Positions 62,963-64,000 of a stretch of 64,000 bases of DNA are shown here, one piece after another. Position numbers and translations under genes: made by a program. The notes under the pieces are model-generated. The model was given only the letters and a program-made list of their open reading frames with translations. It did not search any database and had not been told where the DNA came from. How positions within the stretch are numbered: position 1 is the stretch's first letter; every line of letters starts with the position of its first letter. This stretch comes from Chloroflexota bacterium (lineage in GTDB: Bacteria; Chloroflexota; Anaerolineae; Anaerolineales; UBA4823). The DNA lies in NCBI GenBank assembly GCA_020349245.1, contig CP070764.1:1078817-1142816 (forward strand), read 5' to 3'.

Positions 62963-64000
62963 GAATATTATTCATTGCAGATGGGCGTTCGCCGATTGCG
63001 TTGAACTGGATTTCATATTTTTTTGACAAAGATGTTGAGGTTCATTTAGCCACAACCTACGACTGTATTCCCGAGGGAAACTTCGCTTCCGTACAGTTTA
63101 TTCCGGTTGCTTTCAGCCAGGCGAAAAAAAAGGCTCCTGCTCGAAAAGGTGAGTTGCGAAGAATAAATTGGTTTTGGGGATCACCTTTGGTGAAATTCAG
63201 GACTTCCTTCCGGCGGATATTCTTTCCACTCACTCTTCGATCAGCTGCAGACCAATTGAAAGAGCTGATTTCGTCAATTCAACCGGACATTGCGCATGCC
63301 ATGCGGATACCGTTCGAGGGAATTTTAACTTCCCGGGTTCTTCGGAACACAATTGGCTTTCCTTTGGTGATTTCGGTCTGGGGGAATGATTTTACCTTAC
63401 ACGCTGGGGCTACTCCTTGGATGAAACGTTATACATCAGGAACTTTGGCCCGCACAAACGGGTTGCACACAGATTGTCACCGGGATCTCCAGTTGGCATA
63501 CCAATGGGGTTATCCAGAAGAGGGTCCTGCATTGGTTGTTCCGGGAAATGGTGGAGTGCAATCGAAAATTTTCCATCCCCCGAAAAAATTAGAAGGTGAG
63601 CGGGAGCATATTGTGATCAATCCCCGCGGGGTCCGATCTTATATCCGCAACGATACATTTTTTGCTGCAATTCCGATTATCTTGAATGAAATTCCCAGGG
63701 CAAAATTCATCTGTCTTGGTATGGAAGGGGACCAGGAAATAAATAGATTAATCAACAATTATGGGGTTCGTTCAGCTGTGACGCTTTTCCCAGACATTCC
63801 ACGAGATAAGGTTGCAGATCAATTTCGTAATGCGGCTGTTGCCGTTTCCCCCAGTACGCACGATGGAACCCCAAACACTCTATTAGAAGCCATGGCTTGC
63901 GGCAGTTTCCCAGTTGCAGGTGATTTGCAATCGATCCGCGAGTGGATCAATCCTGGTGTTAACGGATTACTGATCGATCCAGCCGATCCTGCAGCACTTG
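62959..64000 (+). CDS. Glycosyltransferase, GT4-like (partial, runs off the window)
   Basis: From a GTG overlapping the previous stop (GTGA), an open frame of 347 codons continues to the window end. It begins MRILFIADGRSPIALNWISY and contains PDIAHAMRIPFEG, VISVWGNDFTLHA, VINPRGVRSYIRND, and VSPSTHDGTPNTLLEAMACG with the E-x7-E donor motif, followed by PVAGDLQSIREWI. The end of the C-terminal domain lies outside. Role in the same surface glycan is inferred from position. Confidence 0.9.
   Translation, partial: MRILFIADGRSPIALNWISYFFDKDVEVHLATTYDCIPEGNFASVQFIPVAFSQAKKKAPARKGELRRINWFWGSPLVKFRTSFRRIFFPLTLRSAADQLKELISSIQPDIAHAMRIPFEGILTSRVLRNTIGFPLVISVWGNDFTLHAGATPWMKRYTSGTLARTNGLHTDCHRDLQLAYQWGYPEEGPALVVPGNGGVQSKIFHPPKKLEGEREHIVINPRGVRSYIRNDTFFAAIPIILNEIPRAKFICLGMEGDQEINRLINNYGVRSAVTLFPDIPRDKVADQFRNAAVAVSPSTHDGTPNTLLEAMACGSFPVAGDLQSIREWINPGVNGLLIDPADPAAL

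Overview
The window is 64 kb of a bacterial chromosome, most likely a member of the Chloroflexota, class Anaerolineae or a close relative. This is an inference from several traits together: r-protein genes with a zinc-type S14, a four-cysteine S4 and a two-CxxC L24; a dcw cluster headed by mraZ; a class II (B12-dependent) ribonucleotide reductase next to nrdR; a LexA operator of the GAAC-N4-GTTC kind; and a surface protein with lamin-tail domains joined by a Thr/Pro linker. No 16S rRNA gene is present to confirm it.

Layout. 1-17.3 kb (+ strand): the 3' end of tuf, then the S10-spc-alpha ribosomal superoperon from rpsJ through rplQ with secY, adk, map, rpmJ and rpoA, followed by truA, rplM and rpsI and a strong terminator. 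infA is not between map and rpmJ. 17.4-27.3 kb: housekeeping genes in both orientations (a YabN/MazG-type fusion, a tryptophanase-type lyase, a membrane protein, a metallo-beta-lactamase hydrolase, RNase Y, RecX and a MaeB-type malic enzyme). 27.5-45.5 kb (+): a complete dcw cluster except murE (mraZ rsmH ftsL ftsI murF mraY murD ftsW murG, a CvpA-like gene, murC murB ddl ftsQ ftsA ftsZ), behind a clear promoter and three MraZ boxes. 45.7-49.7 kb (+): nrdR, nrdJ and a deoxynucleoside kinase, a compact dNTP-supply module.

49.7-56.0 kb (- strand) is the most unusual region. Reading with transcription it holds a Flp-type pilin (48 aa), a PglC-like phosphoglycosyl transferase, 2-oxoacid dehydrogenase E1 alpha and E1 beta, a fusion protein, a DegT/PglE-type sugar aminotransferase and a UbiA prenyltransferase. 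The fusion has the N-terminal half of a dehydrogenase E2 (lipoyl domain plus a probable subunit-binding domain), but the usual CoA acyltransferase domain is replaced by a NeuD/PglD-type sugar N-acyltransferase. The simplest reading is an assembly line that decarboxylates a 2-oxoacid on E1, carries the acyl group on a lipoyl arm and places it directly on the amino group of a nucleotide sugar made by the aminotransferase, with the product passed to the phosphoglycosyl transferase. This is inference from domain architecture and gene order.

56.3-64 kb: a secreted or anchored protein with three lamin-tail domains (+), lexA (-) with its operator inside its own promoter spacer, and the start of a second glycan cluster (+): a hexapeptide acetyltransferase, glycosyltransferases and an FkbM-type methyltransferase, the last gene running off the window end. 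I saw no rRNA, tRNA, CRISPR array, insertion sequence or prophage gene.
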